This document shows positions 17,801-27,100 of a stretch of 64,000 bases of DNA, one piece after another. Position 1 is the stretch's first letter, and every line of letters starts with the position of its first letter. The notes beneath the pieces are model-generated. The model worked only from the letters and a program-made list of their open reading frames with translations. It was not told where the DNA came from and did not search any database. The stretch lies in NCBI RefSeq assembly GCF_000153485.2, contig NC_018721.1, positions 3,782,001 through 3,846,000 of the forward strand. Direction: 5' to 3'. Position numbers and translations under genes: made by a program. Source of the DNA: Psychroflexus torquis ATCC 700755. GTDB taxonomy: Bacteria; Bacteroidota; Bacteroidia; Flavobacteriales; Flavobacteriaceae.

Positions 17801-17922
17801 CTCCCTGTAGGTCCTATGATTGCAAACAAACCTCCAGAATTTAAGGGTGATTCGTCAAAATGAACTTTATGTTCACCTTTTAAGGAATTGATATTCTTAA
17901 AGGATAGACTTTCGATTTTCAT
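14899..17922 (-). CDS. sbcC: Exonuclease subunit SbcC (Rad50-like ATPase)
   Basis: SbcC is the ATPase of the SbcCD nuclease, which cuts hairpins and protein-blocked DNA ends. The 1007-residue protein has Walker A near the N-terminus (GPTGSGKSSLLDA), the Q-loop region KSVLLSQGDFA, two very long coiled-coil arms and a zinc hook CPVCG (Cys525, Cys528) at the apex. The signature LSGGETFLMSLALALG and Walker B LFIDEGFGTLD lie at the C-terminus. All catalytic elements look intact. Its ATG overlaps the end of sbcD by 4 bp, so the two subunits are translationally coupled. Confidence 0.95.
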   Translation of the reverse strand: MKIESLSFKNINSLKGEHKVHFDESPLNSGGLFAIIGPTGSGKSSLLDAICLGLYGRTPRISSVTKSKIEQDGSILTKYQKEAYAKVKFSCNLGTYEATWSISTNRNNKLRECEMDLWNVATEISFSEKKTEVLAEVERLIGLSYDQFVKSVLLSQGDFATLLQSNEKERSELLEKITNTSIYRSIGKKVYEKYMSLKSKILTQKTILDNLQDKLISKETESDFKENLNQLKEKETIERKKLSEYQKDLDQLTLKEKLSSEENVVKTDLKTLLDHKQSFDNENQHKLEQHQKTLEFEDELQEFNSLQKDGDRLKASITREQEEITKINSNINSLHQKTEDLLKTKVEPQAVESELEKLQETHTELNTRRSSKLHDFSAKKQLLNKELEGLDLKFQKQELDSFIGELTRKSEISSEQIQNLEKELKDVENLEKRIQEQEHLRDTLKEAAHESRILKDLGDQLLRLENKRSILHKKKSEYPEQIKLKESKFKTAEKELDHLQTKKENQNLRLEVEDLRQKLQKDEPCPVCGAIDHPYSEHLPEVISDLDKTIAKAKEIAKQLSRDLQHLNAEFSSLVKQIEDLNKEANELHSKRSLNQEEFDLKFKELNSLNEGESYANLEQKTRQTIENYKAFKQYKVELKALQSSISILEELLDIQKEGKSISEKMKSLYKGDDLGRLVTSYTKSWNQLHTELKSVSSSLDKQTSDKAVLNNNLSQLQQGLKSMLEGKGFANIAEANASRMKSSNYNELLLRKSDIVKNIKVKEEKLEGLENQLKSLEFVHFTEKDKTEIAIDNIKVTLNSTREKLEDIKRVLNNQKENLTEYKTIQDSIIEVQKANKKWEVLNRLIGDATGTEFNKFAQDLSLQRLILLGNKRLNQLNDRYELDRFIAGEDKNQLYVIDNHMGGLRRSVKTLSGGETFLMSLALALGLSDLASKNVEINSLFIDEGFGTLDPETLDLTLDTLERLQAESNKTIGIISHVNALKERIQTQIVLNRNTQGYSQLEVIS

Positions 17923-19130
17923 TGTTCAGGGCGGTTCAATTCATCTAGAATTTCTTCGAAAGCAGAGATGAGTTCTTCTTTGCTAGTTTCAGTTTCATCA
18001 ACACTTTCTAATTTTTTATGGAACACTTCCAGTGGTGTAAAGTCTGAGATCTGTTCTTCGGTTGATGTAATTCCACGAAGGCCTTCAGGTTTATATTTAA
18101 AACTTACTCTGTGCTTTACAATCTCACAGGCTTCATTTTCAAAGGTTTCAATGTATTCTTCTAATTCAATAGTCTTGGATGGGGAAAAGTTTTCTTCCTC
18201 CATTTCAATCTCAATGAGCGTTTGCAAAGGGTGAATATTTGTAATTTCAGAAAGTTTCTGTTTAATTTTTTCTAGACTGCCTTTCACCAAGATCAAATCT
18301 CTAAACTTTGGAATAGAGATACTTTCGGGTTCAAAAGATTTAGAAGTGTCTATAAGTAAAATGCGTTTTTCATTTTTCCGTTCGCTAAAGGAAAGTGGAG
18401 TAGGGGAACCACTATAAAAAATAGGGGTTAGTGAGTTAAGACGTTGAGGCTTATGAATATGACCTAAGGCGATATAGCTGTAATTGCTTCCAAAATGAGA
18501 AGCATCTAAGCCCGCTAAATTTCCAATTTGGATTTCACGCTCACTATCCGACAAACTCACCCCTTTGGCAAACAAATGGCCCATGCCTAAAAGGGGAACA
18601 TCAGGGTATTTTTTCTTAGCCAAACTAGCCGCCTCTTGAAAATGATAGGCAATACTCTGTTGCACTGCTTTTTGCTTGCTGTCGTGATTTTCTGCATCGA
18701 AACGTTCTTGCAAATCTCTATTCCTAAGATAAGGCAAGGCTGCAATAACAAGGTCTACATTTTCATCCTTATAAATTGGAATGAGACAGTCTTGCAAATT
18801 TTCCGGGCGTTGCCCAATGACGTGTATATCCAATTCATTTAAAATAGCTTTAGGGGCTTCCAAAACACTTGGAGAATCATGGTTACCTCCAGTGATAATA
18901 ATTTTAAGATCAAACTTTTTTAATTTGATGAGCGTCCTATAATATTGGGTTCTGGATTCACTTGATGGATTCGAAAAGTCGAAGACATCGCCAGACACGA
19001 GCAAAATATCTATATCATTTTCAGGTAAAAACTGACACATCCAATCGATAAAAAGATCAAAATCTTGATATAATTCTTTCTTATGAAGTTTTTTTCCAAT
19101 ATGCCAGTCTGCGGTATGAAGTATCCTCAT
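17919..19130 (-). CDS. sbcD: Exonuclease subunit SbcD (Mre11-like)
   Basis: This is the metallophosphoesterase nuclease subunit of SbcCD, 403 residues. The phosphodiesterase motifs appear in order: ILHTADWHIGKKL at the start, LLVSGDVFDF, ITGGNHDSP, MGHLFAKG and ALGHIHKPQ, supplying the Asp, His and Asn ligands for two metal ions. A C-terminal region of about 120 residues, ending in acidic sequence, is expected to contact SbcC. It lies 8 bp after an unknown envelope gene and overlaps sbcC by 4 bp, so it is probably part of a longer run starting at aroQ. Confidence 0.95.
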   Translation of the reverse strand: MRILHTADWHIGKKLHKKELYQDFDLFIDWMCQFLPENDIDILLVSGDVFDFSNPSSESRTQYYRTLIKLKKFDLKIIITGGNHDSPSVLEAPKAILNELDIHVIGQRPENLQDCLIPIYKDENVDLVIAALPYLRNRDLQERFDAENHDSKQKAVQQSIAYHFQEAASLAKKKYPDVPLLGMGHLFAKGVSLSDSEREIQIGNLAGLDASHFGSNYSYIALGHIHKPQRLNSLTPIFYSGSPTPLSFSERKNEKRILLIDTSKSFEPESISIPKFRDLILVKGSLEKIKQKLSEITNIHPLQTLIEIEMEEENFSPSKTIELEEYIETFENEACEIVKHRVSFKYKPEGLRGITSTEEQISDFTPLEVFHKKLESVDETETSKEELISAFEEILDELNRPEQ

Positions 19131-19138
19131 AAATGTAA

Positions 19139-19819
19139 TTAAAGGGTTTTATAATATCCGAATTTAAGCCATATTCGATGTCTAAATCGATCTTTGACTA
19201 AATAATCATCAGTTCTGTAATCCAGTCCGATTTCAAATTTATTTTTGTCATCAATATAAAATCCTAAGGCAGCTGTTAATCTATTTTCAAGATCATCCTC
19301 GCCACTTTGTATCATATAAATTAATTCATTGGAAATAGAAAGATAGTTTTCACCATTGTCTAGGCTTTCCCCTTGCAACGGAATTTGACCTTTAAGTCTA
19401 TAACGAGCCCTAAATAAGAGGGAAGCATTGTTAAAAAATGTTTGATCGATCCGCACTCGATGACCAATCCTAAAATGGGATTCTCGTTGTAAAATAGAGA
19501 CCTGTTGTATGGTTCTGTGGGTGTTTTCTCCTTCTTCAATTCTATATTGGTATCCGATATCTACTTTTATAAAAGGAGTTATTCGCCTGCCTATAAAGGT
19601 TTGTAAATCTGTTAAAGTATGCTCGTACTCAAGCTCTTCATTTAAATTTTCAGAATCATAAAATCCATGTTGAGATTCAAACTTATGAGTTATTGAATAA
19701 TTTTTTAAAAGTTTGTAACTGAGAGATGCTTCTGGAAAAAGTCCAAACGTTGTTTGATTTTCTTGAGCATAGGACAAAGTAAAAAACAATAAACCTATAC
19801 TATATATATAAATTCTCAT
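19139..19819 (-). CDS. DUF2490-type outer membrane protein
   Basis: This 226-residue protein has a signal peptide (residues 1-18, ending SYAQ). The mature part shows beta-barrel-like strands with alternating hydrophobic residues, such as HRVRIDQTFFNNASLLFRARYRL (shortened here to its core FRARYRL) and FEIGLDYRTDDYLV. The ending HRIWLKFGYYKTL is typical of the DUF2490 group of Bacteroidota, small outer-membrane barrels of unknown function. The upstream gene, one base away, encodes another exported protein, so the pair may act together in the envelope. sbcD follows after 8 bp; no functional tie to DNA repair is evident. Confidence 0.65.
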   Translation of the reverse strand: MRIYIYSIGLLFFTLSYAQENQTTFGLFPEASLSYKLLKNYSITHKFESQHGFYDSENLNEELEYEHTLTDLQTFIGRRITPFIKVDIGYQYRIEEGENTHRTIQQVSILQRESHFRIGHRVRIDQTFFNNASLLFRARYRLKGQIPLQGESLDNGENYLSISNELIYMIQSGEDDLENRLTAALGFYIDDKNKFEIGLDYRTDDYLVKDRFRHRIWLKFGYYKTL

Positions 19820-19820
19820 G

Positions 19821-20393
19821 CTAATAATCTAAGTTGTCTGTTAATTTTAAATTTATGGACCGTTTTTCTATTAATCTTCCGTTGGCATCGAATAAACCTT
19901 CCCATAAAGTATTGTCTTTGTCGGTTTTGCCATAATACTCAATTTCATAGTTAATCACTAGATTTTCTATTTCATCTTCATCGATTAAATCTTCAAGATC
20001 ATCGGCTTTGCCTGTGTATTGAATTTGTATTTTTTTTAGGGAATATCGGATATAATTTGATTTGAAATAGTCAAAAATGGTCTGATAAGCTTCCTCCTTG
20101 ATCTCATCTTCTTTAATCTTAATTTCAATATTTTCAACCTTGCCTTCCATGTCAAATTCAACACTGTGGAGGTGTTTGTTTTGTTTCAATTTAGCCTCGT
20201 AGCCTTGTTTTCCTCCATCGGTTTGATAATACCATTTGGTTCTTCGCTGTTGTTCAAAAGCATCTTCTAGCCATTCTTTGGCCTGATTGGGGATTTCATC
20301 TTCTTTGACCCTTTTTTCTACTTCATTTTTTTCTTGTGCAACACCATAGGTCACACTAAAAATAATAAATAGCAATCTCAAATAATACGACAT
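19821..20393 (-). CDS. Exported protein of unknown function, PepSY-like
   Basis: I do not recognise this 190-residue protein with certainty. A signal peptide is clear (residues 1-19, ending GVAQ). The mature part is strongly charged and appears to hold two similar segments: GGKQGYEAKLKQNKHLHSVEFD (core YEAKLKQN) with GKVENIEIKI, and later NLVINYEIEYYGK with LWEGLFDANGRL. Short paired modules of the form YEAKLK...FD..G are seen in PepSY-like periplasmic domains, so that is the closest guess. Upstream is aroQ (12 bp), downstream is the DUF2490 protein (1 bp), suggesting one transcript. Confidence 0.5.
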   Translation of the reverse strand: MSYYLRLLFIIFSVTYGVAQEKNEVEKRVKEDEIPNQAKEWLEDAFEQQRRTKWYYQTDGGKQGYEAKLKQNKHLHSVEFDMEGKVENIEIKIKEDEIKEEAYQTIFDYFKSNYIRYSLKKIQIQYTGKADDLEDLIDEDEIENLVINYEIEYYGKTDKDNTLWEGLFDANGRLIEKRSINLKLTDNLDY

Positions 20394-20405
20394 AGCTTAT
20401 TTTTA

Positions 20406-20822
20406 TTAATTGGTAAAACTCATTATAGCCAACTCATAACTTCTTAACCCAAAACCAAGAATAACTCCAAAAGCATTAGGTGAAATATAAGATTGTTTTC
20501 TGAACTCTTCTCTAGCATGAGTATTGGAAATATGAACCTCAATCACAGGGGTTCCTATTGCTTTTACTGTATCTCCTATAGCGATGGAAGTATGGGTATA
20601 AGCTGCTGCATTCAAAATAATACCATCTACATTATCATCTGCTTCTTGTAATTCTGAAATTAATTCTCCTTCAATATTGGACTGGAAGTAAGACAATTCT
20701 AGCTCTTTAAATTGAAACTGAAGTTCTGTGAAGTAATCTTTAAAAGTAGACTTACCATAGATTTCAGGTTCTCTTTTTCCTAGAATATTGAGATTTGGAC
20801 CGTTGACGATATGTATTTTCAT
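20406..20822 (-). CDS. aroQ: Type II 3-dehydroquinate dehydratase
   Basis: AroQ removes water from 3-dehydroquinate in the shikimate pathway. With the start at 20822 the protein has 138 residues, beginning MKIHIVNGPNLNILGKREP, which is the family N-terminus; an in-frame ATG seven codons upstream (20843) would add residues with no counterpart. Active-site features are present: Tyr in PEIYG, Asn and the TH pair in NAAAYTHTS, and His and Arg in EVHISNTHAREEFR. It begins a compact minus-strand run with two envelope genes and sbcDC. The divergent neighbour is the XRE-S24 repressor gene, whose leader dyad could also affect aroQ. Confidence 0.95.
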   Translation of the reverse strand: MKIHIVNGPNLNILGKREPEIYGKSTFKDYFTELQFQFKELELSYFQSNIEGELISELQEADDNVDGIILNAAAYTHTSIAIGDTVKAIGTPVIEVHISNTHAREEFRKQSYISPNAFGVILGFGLRSYELAIMSFTN

Positions 20823-20872
20823 GTGCTTTAGCTTAGTCTTCAAATTTATTAAAATAATTCATGTCAAAATAT

Positions 20873-20920
20873 TATATTTGATTAGGATTTTTTCCTTAAG
20901 TTTATGGAAATATTCCTAAT
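20873..20920 (+). promoter_or_regulatory. Putative -7 element and large dyad before the XRE-S24 repressor gene
   Basis: TATATTTG at 20873-20880 fits the Bacteroidota -7 consensus TAnnTTTG; no clear -33 TTG is seen. Directly after it lies an imperfect inverted repeat with 15-nt arms at 20881-20895 and 20906-20920, matching at 13 of 15 positions around a 10-nt centre. It begins ATTAGGA and ends TCCTAAT. The place, at the expected transcript start and 16 bp before the ATG, suits an autorepression operator or a leader hairpin. Confidence 0.5.
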
Positions 20921-20935
20921 TTAATCTTTTTTAAT

Positions 20936-21709
20936 ATGAAAACAGATTTACCTCCTGAAATTAAACGTTTTAAACAAATACGTGAAGAAAATAATTTTAC
21001 CCAATCTGAATTTGCTGAGATTTTGAATATTAAAAATTCCACGTCAGATATAGAGAGAGGTAAAACCAAACTCTCGGGGCAAGTTATTATGATGCTATTG
21101 AAGGTATTAGAAGTAAATCCACTTTGGTTATTCGGCGAAAGCTTTCAGAAGAAATTAAATGTTCATCACATCAATTCTATGCCAAAAATCATTTCTATGG
21201 ATGAAACTAAGTCTAGAGAAAATATGCTTTTGGTCAATCAAAAAGCGGCAGCAGGTTATCCTCAAAATATAGGAGATGCAGAATGGTACCATCAACTCCC
21301 TGCTTTTGAGATGCCAATCCCTCAATTTAGAAATGCAACCTATAGAGGATTTCAGGTAGAAGGGGATAGTATGGAGCCCAATCTTCATCCTGAAGATTGG
21401 GTTTTGGGTAAATCTGTGGAGAGCTTACAACAAGCGCTTAATCATAAAGTGTATGTGTTTGTGCTTCAAGATTCGGTCTTGGTCAAGAAATTACACAAAC
21501 ATCCTAATTCGCATAAGATTTCTCTAATTTCTACAAATTCTTATTATCCACCTTATGAGGTTGAAGCTTCAGAAATCCAAGAGATTTGGGAAGTAACAAG
21601 TAAACTCACCTTTTCTATTAATGAAAATTCAGAAAATAGTATGCTTAAAAAATTAGAGCAATCTATGGAAGATCTCAAAACGCAACTCAATACACTAAAA
21701 CCTAATTAA
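20936..21709 (+). CDS. XRE-family repressor with S24 (LexA/CI-like) peptidase domain
   Basis: The 257-residue protein has an N-terminal helix-turn-helix of the XRE type (about residues 10-65, with NNFTQSEFAEIL) and a C-terminal S24 peptidase-like domain (about 95-225). The autocleavage features of LexA and phage CI are all visible: an Ala-Gly site in KAAAGYP (Ala106-Gly107), the nucleophile Ser145 in VEGDSMEP, and Lys184 in VLVKKL as the general base. It could therefore be inactivated by RecA-stimulated self-cleavage, though this is inferred. A short C-terminal tail (about 228-257) looks helical. No phage genes surround it. DUF2461 follows immediately. Confidence 0.85.
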   Translation: MKTDLPPEIKRFKQIREENNFTQSEFAEILNIKNSTSDIERGKTKLSGQVIMMLLKVLEVNPLWLFGESFQKKLNVHHINSMPKIISMDETKSRENMLLVNQKAAAGYPQNIGDAEWYHQLPAFEMPIPQFRNATYRGFQVEGDSMEPNLHPEDWVLGKSVESLQQALNHKVYVFVLQDSVLVKKLHKHPNSHKISLISTNSYYPPYEVEASEIQEIWEVTSKLTFSINENSENSMLKKLEQSMEDLKTQLNTLKPN

Positions 21710-22366
21710 ATGAATTTTGAACGCCTATTCGGTTTTTTGGAGATACTGAATGCCAACAATAGTAAAGAGTGGATGGATGAGCACAGAGGACAGTATGAAG
21801 CCGTTAAAGCAGATTACGTTATATGGTTAGAAGATCTTGACCTTCAGTTGTCTAAGATCGATGAAAATTACTATTCCTCTACAGGCAAAAAAGCCATTAA
21901 TAGGATTAATAACAATCTATTATACCATCCTAATAAGCCTACTTATAAAGATCACTTTGGAGCAGGATTGGACAAGAGACCCAAAACTGGAGACTTTTAC
22001 ATTCATTTGGGTATTGAAGAATGCTTTGTGGCAGCGGGTTTTTACAAACCAAAATCCGAACTTTTAAAAAGCATACGAGAAGCTATTGATTACAATGGAG
22101 ATGAGTTCAAAAAAATAATCAATTCTAAGTCTTTCCAAAACAATTTTGACGGCCTTATGGGAGATGAGGACCAGTTGAAAACTTCTCCCAAAGGGTTTAC
22201 ACAAGACCATAAGCATATAGATTTACTTCGTCTAAAAAGCTTTGCAGCTATGAAACCCTTCAATAGAAAAGAAATTTTGGCAGACGATTTTAAGGAAAAG
22301 GTCATAGAAGCTTACAAAGTCTTGCTCCCCTTCAGGCGCTACTTAAACAAAGCGGTGACTGTTTAA
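21710..22366 (+). CDS. DUF2461 domain-containing protein
   Basis: This 218-residue protein fits the DUF2461 family over its whole length: it starts NFERLFGFLEILNANNSKEW (shortened core FLEILNANN), then has INRINNNLLYHPNKPTYKDHFG, with the conserved core NKPTYKDHF, GDFYIHLG and later PKGFTQDHKHIDLLRLK. The family is widespread in bacteria and has no assigned biochemical role that I know of. The gene begins on the base after the repressor stop codon, so the two are very likely co-transcribed. Whether it is a target of, or a partner to, the repressor is open. Confidence 0.88.
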   Translation: MNFERLFGFLEILNANNSKEWMDEHRGQYEAVKADYVIWLEDLDLQLSKIDENYYSSTGKKAINRINNNLLYHPNKPTYKDHFGAGLDKRPKTGDFYIHLGIEECFVAAGFYKPKSELLKSIREAIDYNGDEFKKIINSKSFQNNFDGLMGDEDQLKTSPKGFTQDHKHIDLLRLKSFAAMKPFNRKEILADDFKEKVIEAYKVLLPFRRYLNKAVTV

Positions 22367-22377
22367 CATGAAAAGCT

Positions 22378-23880
22378 TTGAAAACTTTCCAAATTAAAAA
22401 TAAGGTTTTTGTTTACAGCGTATTATTTTTCCTAGTCTTAGGAGGTTTACTCATCGCTATTCCTAATCGATCTTTTACAATCATCGATAGGTTATCCTCC
22501 TATGTTTTGGACGTATTCGGTCAATTATATCTTTTTACAGGACTTTTTATTTTATGTTTTCTAATTTTATTGGCCTTAAGTCCAATTGGTAAAATACAAC
22601 TGGGAACGTCCAAACCAAAGTATTCAACAATTTCTTGGCTTGCGATGATGTATTCTACAGGAATGGGAGCAGGTATTATATTAAGAGCAGTCCAAGAGCC
22701 AGTTTATTTCTCTCAGCATCCTGGAGTCAACATAAAAGGCTCTGAGGAAACTCATGCGTTAATGATGACTTTTTATCATTGGGGATTTACAGCATGGGCG
22801 TTTTATGGCCTATTTTCTCTGTTTATAGCATACCTCCTGTTTGTTAAGAATAAAAACATTCAACTTAGCCACCTTATTCCTCATATTAAAAATAAAAAAA
22901 TAAACAATTCCATAGACTTGATTACAGTTATTACAATAGTCTTTGGTGTCGTGAGTGCTGCAGCCCTAGGGGTTTCACAAATTGAAAGTGGTATTACTTA
23001 TGCGACAGACACCTCTTTTAATTTTTCTCTCATTTTATGCATTTGCACCACTGTTTTTTTAGCTGCCATCATTTCCTCCGTCAGGGGCCTTTCGAAAGGA
23101 ATCAAGAATCTTTCTTTAATCAATATCAGTCTCACTTTGGTTTTAATGTTCTACGTCCTTTTGTTTAGTGATCAGACTTCCATCTTTCTTTCTATGATAG
23201 AGGCTATTAAGGACTTAGTGACTAATTTTTTCTCCTTGAGTCTAGCTTTTTCACCCTACGATTTTAGTAAAGAGTTCCTATCCGACTGGACGTATTATTA
23301 CTGGGCATTTTGGTTGGCATGGGCTCCCTTTACTGGTATTTTTATCGCAAGGATCTCAGAAGGAAGAAGCATAAGAGAACTCATCACTGGGGTGCTTCTC
23401 ATCCCTAGTTTAGGGAGCTTCATTTGGTTTTCAGTTTTTGGGGATTCTGCCTTTCAGCTCATTAGTAAAGGAGCAGTAGAAATAAATGCATTTAATGATG
23501 TGTTTACTTCTATTTTTGTTTTCCTTCAACAGTATCCCTTTGGGAGTGTCAGCGTTATTTTGGCTTTGGTTTTATTAGTCGGTTTTCTAATCACCTCAAT
23601 AGATTCTGCGATTTACGTCTTAGGTATGTTTTCTAATCTGAAGAGTATTCATCCTTCTCGACTTCATAAGATTACTTGGAGTTTAGGTTTGTTTGTTATT
23701 ACTTTGGGATTTCTAGTTTTAGGTCAAACTGGTCGCGCAGAAAACACGCTAGAAGCTGTTCAAAAAATCTTAGTTATAAGCTCGCTTTTTTTCTTATTCT
23801 TATGTTTTATTTTCATTCTATTTTTCATGATAGATGTGATAAATCGCTATAGAAATAATGAGTATCAAAAGGGCATGTAG
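22378..23880 (+). CDS. BCCT family transporter (betaine/choline/carnitine type), TTG start
   Basis: This 500-residue protein has about twelve hydrophobic helices. BCCT hallmarks are MMYSTGMGAGIILRAVQEP, with a GMGxG stretch like that of sodium-coupled BetP, HWGFTAWAFYG, GVSQIESG and the long signature YYYWAFWLAWAPFTGIF followed by ARISEGRSIRE. Members import quaternary ammonium or related osmolytes with sodium or protons. The start is TTG at 22378; the ATG at 22368 is out of frame. There is no long C-terminal osmosensing tail. Substrate is unknown: glycine betaine or choline are the default guesses. It follows DUF2461 by 11 bp. Confidence 0.88.
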   Translation: MKTFQIKNKVFVYSVLFFLVLGGLLIAIPNRSFTIIDRLSSYVLDVFGQLYLFTGLFILCFLILLALSPIGKIQLGTSKPKYSTISWLAMMYSTGMGAGIILRAVQEPVYFSQHPGVNIKGSEETHALMMTFYHWGFTAWAFYGLFSLFIAYLLFVKNKNIQLSHLIPHIKNKKINNSIDLITVITIVFGVVSAAALGVSQIESGITYATDTSFNFSLILCICTTVFLAAIISSVRGLSKGIKNLSLINISLTLVLMFYVLLFSDQTSIFLSMIEAIKDLVTNFFSLSLAFSPYDFSKEFLSDWTYYYWAFWLAWAPFTGIFIARISEGRSIRELITGVLLIPSLGSFIWFSVFGDSAFQLISKGAVEINAFNDVFTSIFVFLQQYPFGSVSVILALVLLVGFLITSIDSAIYVLGMFSNLKSIHPSRLHKITWSLGLFVITLGFLVLGQTGRAENTLEAVQKILVISSLFFLFLCFIFILFFMIDVINRYRNNEYQKGM

Positions 23881-24188
23881 GGCTCTTCTTAAAATTCAAT
23901 CTCATCTAAAATATGCTGAGTAGCTCTAGCCTCAAGATTTGCACTGATAAGCCCATTTATTTCTTAGTTAGTTGTGCTAGAAACCCCTGAACCTATTTCA
24001 AAAAAATCCCTATTTGTCACGCTGTTTTTTATAATGTAATTTACAATTCTGCTCGTTTGTAAAATGGACTGCAAATGAAAAAATATCCATATATTGGACT
24101 TTTAAATTCTGATAAATATAGGAATTACTCCTTAATATTGGAATAATTGCGGATGCGCAATCACTTTTACAAATTATTTTGATCAATT
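23881..24188. other. Intergenic region before the SNF2 gene
   Basis: This 308-bp stretch is AT-rich and I see no gene, RNA or clear hairpin terminator in it. It presumably contains the promoter of the SNF2 gene, but no good TAnnTTTG element stands out. A short imperfect dyad, attgcggatgcgcaat, lies near 24146-24161. Confidence 0.4.
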
Positions 24189-27100
24189 ATGGTTATAAAC
24201 TTATTAAAAGAATTCGTTACAGATAATGCCACAATAGAAAGTATTAACCGCTCATCATCCTATTTCCCGTTTCTCAAAGATCATGAAAGCTTTAAATTTA
24301 AGTTCAATACTTTTGGCACTCAAATTGAGCCTTATGAAATTACAATAGACCTCAACGATATTCATCATATTAAGACAAAATGTAATTGTAAATACTCTTA
24401 TGAAGGTATTTGTAAACATTCTGTTGCCTCACTCGCAGAACTTATCCGACTCATTAAAAACAATCAAATTGAAAGCAGTTTATTGATAAAACCTAAAACT
24501 AAAGAAAGTTTAGTGCTTTTTATTCCTCATAATCTTGGTATAATGGATAAAGATGCGTTAAGAAAAATGACGTTTAATAATTCAAGAGCATTTTTTGGTG
24601 ATGTTGAAATTACATCACTCAACAAAACATCAATTGAGGCTATTTATGAAGATTATCAAGATGAATTTCATTTAAAACTGAGTAAAGAAATAAATTCAAC
24701 AGAATTAAAACTGACTTGTACTTGTTTACAACATAAAAACTGTACCCATAAATATAAACTTCTTGAATTATTGAAAGATGAGTTTAGCCTTGATTATTTT
24801 TCTCCCAATTTTGAAGATGAAATCAAAAAAGATCATCTTATGTCAATGGATTTATATGGCAAAGTTGATTTTAATGATGCTTTTAAGTTAGAGATTAGTC
24901 CAAAGGGAGTTTTTTTTGAGGATAGGGTAAAAAATATTATGAGTGATGCTCATCTCATTTTTCAACCTCAAACTGAAGAAGAAAGGAAAGCCTTAGCTAA
25001 ACCTTTTGAAAGTCAGGATTCAACTCATGGTATAGGTCTTTGTATAAGATATAGTGATAATGATTATTTGGGTATGGATTCTATCTGCGGTAAACTCAAT
25101 AAAAACAAAACCGAAATAAGTTCTGGCATAAAAATAATTGAGGACATAAATTTAGATGAAGTCATAACTAAGATAAATGATGCTGAAATAAAACTCCTTA
25201 AAATTTTAATTCATATAGATAATGAAGCTCATAAATTAATTAATGATGATTTACTGGATAAAGACATTTTTAATTTTACAAACTATGTCTATCAACACAA
25301 AAATGAGCTGAGTACAATCAAGCTTTTTAAGCATGAAGATCAAGATAATTTCAATAAAAAGCATTTGCTGCCAATTGAAATCACGAGCGAAACTGTACAA
25401 CCAATTTTGAATATTAAATCCAATGATAAGTTTCATGAATTTGAGGTCAAATTAAAAGTTAGTGAAAAGCTTTTAAAATTACAATCCAAACAAATACTCC
25501 TTACTCCCTTGGGAGTTGTTTTCAAAAATAAACTTTTCCTATATAAATCTCCACAACATGCCTTAGCCGTTATTAAATTTGAAGAAACACCTGATTTTAG
25601 TCTTATTAATGAAGGACAAGATCAACTTCAGGCTCAGATCATAGAGCCTTATTCACAGTATTTTGAAATTAATTATAAAGTTCTTAAAGAAAAAAAGTCA
25701 GTTAACAAAAAGCTTATTCCCGTTAGACAAGTCTATCTAAGTGAAGCCGAAGAAGGAAATTATTTGGTGTTCCAACCTATCGTGAAATATGGAGAAAAGT
25801 TAGTTAGCCCATCAAGTTCTGAAAAAATTTGGCTTAATAAAGAAAAGATGTTAAGTTTAAAAAGGGACCAACAACTAGAAGAAGAATTTTTAAAATTGAT
25901 ACAAGAGTTACATCCAAAATTTAATGATAAAATCGATTATTTTTATATTGAAGCTACCGAAGCATTGAAGTCGATGTGGATAATGGAATGTATTGAAGAT
26001 TTAAAAAATGAAGGCATTGAATTATTAGGCTTAAACCAACTCAAAAAAATTAAATACAACCTGAATAAACCAAACTTCTCCATTGGTTTGAGCTCTGGAA
26101 CCGATTGGTTTGATATGGAAATGAACATCAGCTTTGGCGACCAAAAGGTAGATTTAAGGAAGCTTCAAAAATCAATTATTAAAAAATCCAATTATGTTGA
26201 ACTAAATGACGGTAGCTTAGGAATTTTACCTGAAAAATGGATTGAGAAATACAAAAAATATTTTCAGTTTGGGCAAATCAAAAAAGATAAAATTGAAGTC
26301 TCTAATTTTCAATTTAATATTATTGACGAGCTTTATGAAGATTTAGAAACTTCACCGGATTTCCTTAAAGAGCTTTATGAAAAAAAGAAGCGAATCTCTA
26401 ACTTAAAACAGTTAAAAGAAGTTGATCCGCCAAAACATCTCATAGCAAAACTTAGACCTTATCAACAAGAAGGGCTCAATTGGTTGGTATTTCTTCACGA
26501 AAACCAATTAGGTGGATGTTTGGCAGATGATATGGGACTAGGCAAAACTTTACAAAGCATAGCTTTTCTTCAATTTTTGAAAAACAACTCTAAGAACAAA
26601 TTAAAGCCACACTTGATTGTTGCTCCAACGTCCTTAATTTTTAACTGGATGGCAGAGCTAGAAAAATTTGCTCCAAAGTTAAAAGCATTGGCTTTTATTG
26701 GCGGAAATAGAGATGAACATAAATCAAGTTTTGATCAATATGATTTGATATTAACCACTTATGGTTCTATTGTTAAAGATATTGAATTTCATAAAAACCA
26801 AGTCTATAGCTACATTATACTAGATGAAAGTCAGGCTATTAAAAACCCACTATCTCAGCGGTTTAAAGCTGTGAGACTACTCAATTGTGAAAATAGATTA
26901 GCCTTAACAGGAACCCCTATAGAAAATAATACTTTCGATTTATACAGTCAGTTTAACTTTTTAAACCCCGGTATTTTTGGAAGTATAAAACATTTCAGAA
27001 CTAATTTTTCTGATGCTATTGACAAGGAACAAGACGAAGATACTTCAGCATTGTTGGCAAAAATCATTCACCCCTTTTTATTGAGGAGAACCAAACCCCA

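Noticed and set aside
20936..21709. Reading the XRE-S24 gene as the general LexA repressor
   Set aside because: The DNA-binding domain is XRE type, not the LexA winged helix, so it is CI-like; it may still respond to damage.
24146..24161. Short dyad attgcggatgcgcaat before the SNF2 gene
   Set aside because: Arms match over few bases (attgcg/cgcaat) and no promoter element is placed sensibly next to it. Recorded only in the gap description.
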